This document shows, one piece after another, positions 6,183 to 6,193 of a stretch of 6,193 nt of DNA; position 1 is the stretch's first letter, and every line of letters starts with the position of its first letter. The position numbers and the translations under genes were made by a program. This DNA is from Bacteroidales bacterium Bact_07 (lineage in GTDB: Bacteria > Bacteroidota > Bacteroidia > Bacteroidales > Tenuifilaceae). The stretch spans positions 1 through 6,193 of the forward strand of contig LUYY01000144.1 in the NCBI GenBank assembly GCA_001603415.1, in the 5' to 3' direction. The notes beneath the pieces were generated by a model. It was not told the origin of the DNA. It did no database searches and worked only from the letters and a program-made list of their open reading frames with translations.

Positions 6183-6193
6183 ATGGCTAACTC
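6183..6193 (+). CDS. Probable start of the next operon gene, cut by the window end
   Basis: An ATG at 6183 begins Met-Ala-Asn and runs off the window, 15 bases after the kinase stop. The short gap and the lack of any terminator hairpin suggest the operon continues. The context CCATGGC matches the starts at 445 and 4155. A cognate response regulator would be expected nearby, but three codons cannot identify a product. Confidence 0.35.

Noticed and set aside
6168..6193. Terminator after the kinase gene
   Set aside because: No hairpin with a T-run is visible in the short remaining sequence, and a new ATG follows within 15 bases.

Overview
The window is one tightly packed, plus-strand operon fragment for a multi-subunit, flavin- and iron-sulfur-dependent [FeFe]-hydrogenase. 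It ends with an unusual hydrogenase-like sensor kinase. Four genes fill almost all of the sequence, with gaps of 2, 12 and 23 bases. No promoter, terminator, RNA gene, insertion sequence or CRISPR array is visible. The operon is open at both ends: the first gene has lost its 5' end, and a further start codon sits 15 bases after the last gene.

Layout: (1) 2-442, HydC/NuoE-like thioredoxin-fold [2Fe-2S] subunit, 5'-truncated. (2) 445-2394, HydB/NuoF-like NADH- and FMN-binding subunit with a C-terminal 2x[4Fe-4S] ferredoxin domain. (3) 2407-4131, HydA catalytic subunit with a full H-cluster site and the four-accessory-cluster N-terminus of Clostridium pasteurianus CpI. Its length and H-cluster cysteine positions (300, 355, 499, 503) match CpI numbering as I remember it. 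(4) 4155-6167, a fusion of 2x[4Fe-4S] ferredoxin, a divergent [FeFe]-hydrogenase-like domain, a second [4Fe-4S] module, a coiled coil and a histidine kinase. (5) A probable next gene starts at 6183.

Working together, HydC, HydB and HydA would form a cytoplasmic complex that exchanges electrons between NAD(H), probably ferredoxin, and H2 (the group A3, HydABC-type arrangement). The kinase is a good candidate for reading H2 or redox state and passing a phosphoryl signal to a response regulator that is not in the window. No H-cluster maturases (HydE, HydF, HydG) are seen here.

The complex departs from the textbook version in several places. The N-terminal [2Fe-2S] domain of HydB has lost three of its four cysteines. 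HydA has Met at the position of the key proton-relay Glu279. The sensor has Asp in place of the proton-shuttling cysteine while keeping all four H-cluster cysteine ligands.

The organism is an anaerobe or fermenter. The moderately AT-rich sequence, mostly absent Shine-Dalgarno motifs and protein style suggest Bacteroidota, but this is an inference and no taxonomic marker is present.
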